Shown here in pieces: positions 4,713-5,927 of a stretch of DNA of 5,927 bases; position 1 is the first letter of the stretch, and each line of letters starts with the position of its first letter. A model generated the notes under the pieces. It ran no database searches. It worked only from the letters and a program-made list of their open reading frames with translations, and was not told the origin of the DNA. The translations under genes and the position numbers were made by a program. The stretch comes from Gammaproteobacteria bacterium (GTDB lineage Bacteria; Pseudomonadota; Gammaproteobacteria; Enterobacterales; Psychrobiaceae): contig JABSRS010000230.1 in the NCBI GenBank assembly GCA_013214885.1, forward strand, positions 1 through 5,927. The letters run 5' to 3'.

Positions 4713-5927
4713 ATGAACAATAATAGGCTGGCACTAAGTGCCTTAACACTTGCACTACTTTCTGCCATGGCAGGTAATTCACTTGCGACCCCGACCGATA
4801 ATAAAGGGCAACTTAAAAAGATTGCTGCGACCCAAAACCAACACCGTGAGCAGCTAAGTTTTGCTCAATGGCGGACGCAACAAAATCAACACAGCAGTGA
4901 TTTTACCGATCGCTTAATCATTAAGTACAAAGCTAAGCACAACGGCAAAGCCATTCCATTTGGATTAGCGAAGAAGTCGGGGGGCAACCTAAGGCACGTT
5001 AAAGCATTAAAAAATGGCCATCATATTGTTTCTTTTGGTCAACAAAAAAACCTTAAGCAAGTTAGAGCAATGATCGAAAAGATGAAAAAAGATTCGTCGA
5101 TTGAATCAATTGAACCTGACTATAAGCGTTTTTTAATGGCGCAAACCCAACCTTGGGGCATCAGTAATGTTCAAGCTGACCAACTAGCCGACACCGATGC
5201 GGCTAACATCACCGTTTGTATTATTGATTCTGGCTATCAGCAATCAAACCCTGACCTAACGACCAACAGTGCTACCGGTACCAATAACTCAGGAACTGGC
5301 AACTGGTTTCAGGCAGGAGGGTCTCACGGAACCCATGTCGCAGGTACTATTGCAGGGATCAATAACAGCGAAGGTGTGGTCGGCGTTATGCCAAACACCA
5401 ATGTGAATTTGCATATTGTAAAAGTATTTAATGAAGCAGGTTGGGGCTACACTGGCGACCTCGTTGCTGCGGTTAACACTTGTACTAGCAACGGTGCTGA
5501 CGTGATTAACATGAGTTTGGGTGGTGCAGGTTCAAGCAACGCCGAGAAAAATGCACTACAAACAGCCGCAGATGCGGGCGTGCTATTAATTGCAGCATCT
5601 GGTAACGATGGCAACACAACTCTGTCTTACCCTGCGTCTTATGATTCAGTAATGGCTGTTGGCGCGGTCGATTCGAATGCACAACATGCCGAGTTTTCAC
5701 AGTACACCAGTCAAGTCGAGGTGGTGGCACCAGGTGAAGCCATATTATCAACGGTTGCAGGCGATGGTCGCTTAGGTTTTATCACCATTGGTGGCACAAC
5801 CCACGGTAACGCCACCGTTGTGCCGCAAACACGCTATGTTCAAAGTGGCAGCAACTTCGTGGTGACTAATGTTGATGGCAGTGCTAATGGCGTATTAGCC
5901 AGCTGTACCATTTCTGGTAGCAGCTAT
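4713..5927 (+). CDS. Secreted I9-S8 subtilisin-like serine protease, 3' end outside window
   Basis: This gene encodes the first 405 residues of an exported subtilase; the frame is open to the right edge. A signal peptide (residues 1 to about 25, ending NSLA) is followed by a polar linker. An I9 propeptide follows at about 66-140 (DRLIIKYK ... IESIEPDYKRFLM), normally a folding chaperone and inhibitor that is cut off. The mature enzyme should begin near residue 143. Catalytic Asp172 (VCIIDSG), His205 (SHGTHVAGT) and oxyanion Asn298 (AASGNDG) are present; the catalytic Ser lies beyond the window. From about 350 the sequence (GRLGFITIGG, then VVPQTRYV) enters an insertion. In relatives this place holds a PA-like domain between the Asn and Ser blocks. 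The start is ATG at 4713, with GGAG at 4701-4704 eight bases before it. It is divergent from the truncated S8 gene, whose I9 domain and Asp strand it resembles. Confidence 0.93.
   Translation, partial: MNNNRLALSALTLALLSAMAGNSLATPTDNKGQLKKIAATQNQHREQLSFAQWRTQQNQHSSDFTDRLIIKYKAKHNGKAIPFGLAKKSGGNLRHVKALKNGHHIVSFGQQKNLKQVRAMIEKMKKDSSIESIEPDYKRFLMAQTQPWGISNVQADQLADTDAANITVCIIDSGYQQSNPDLTTNSATGTNNSGTGNWFQAGGSHGTHVAGTIAGINNSEGVVGVMPNTNVNLHIVKVFNEAGWGYTGDLVAAVNTCTSNGADVINMSLGGAGSSNAEKNALQTAADAGVLLIAASGNDGNTTLSYPASYDSVMAVGAVDSNAQHAEFSQYTSQVEVVAPGEAILSTVAGDGRLGFITIGGTTHGNATVVPQTRYVQSGSNFVVTNVDGSANGVLASCTISGSSY

Noticed and set aside
5506..5751. Minus-strand open frame of 81 codons
   Set aside because: It lies wholly inside the S8 catalytic domain on the other strand. 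Its composition is unlike a real protein and it has no family resemblance.
1..5927. Insertion sequence or transposon behind the gene loss or the protease cluster
   Set aside because: No transposase, terminal inverted repeats or target-site duplications were seen.

Overview
The window holds four protein genes, two of them cut by the window edges. Three neighbouring genes encode secreted or exported subtilisin-family (S8) proteases or a remnant of one. The fourth encodes the periplasmic/extracellular beta-propeller sensor part of a signalling protein. The moderately AT-rich base composition, Sec signal peptides, export-oriented content and the protein style (I9-S8 protease with a late insertion, Reg_prop propeller protein) suggest a marine gammaproteobacterium of the Alteromonadales type (Shewanella, Colwellia, Pseudoalteromonas and relatives). 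That placement is inference from family resemblance. No 16S or other marker is present.

Layout, left to right. Positions 1-1902 (minus strand, continuing past the left edge) encode a two-component-regulator-type propeller protein with 13 recognisable blade motifs at a spacing of 43-49 residues. A strong minus-strand terminator (about 1961-1989) separates it from the gene at 1997-3706 (minus). That gene encodes a complete S8 protease with an intact Asp/His/Asn/Ser set and an unusual C-terminal tail of six exact 11-residue units built on (S/T)DILIWKN. A second strong minus-strand terminator (3741-3772) precedes it. Next is 3796-4356 (minus), which encodes a signal peptide, an I9 propeptide, the first S8 catalytic strand with Asp, and then directly a C-terminal tail domain. 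The His, Asn and Ser parts of the catalytic domain are absent, as if removed by an in-frame internal deletion. The divergent intergenic region 4357-4712 carries three tandem 11-bp repeats, a perfect 14-bp palindrome and leader hairpins. From 4713 to the right edge (plus strand) lies the 5' part of a second, apparently intact I9-S8 protease, cut before its catalytic Ser.

How the parts may work together: proteases of this kind are exported and degrade extracellular protein. The truncated gene and the plus-strand protease share the architecture signal peptide, I9 propeptide, then 'VC(V/I)IDSG..xSNPD', and are transcribed divergently from a shared control region. They may therefore be diverged relatives. 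The truncated product is either decay in progress or a secreted I9 domain that could act on a neighbouring protease. Each minus-strand gene has its own terminator or promoter space, so the cluster is probably not one simple operon.
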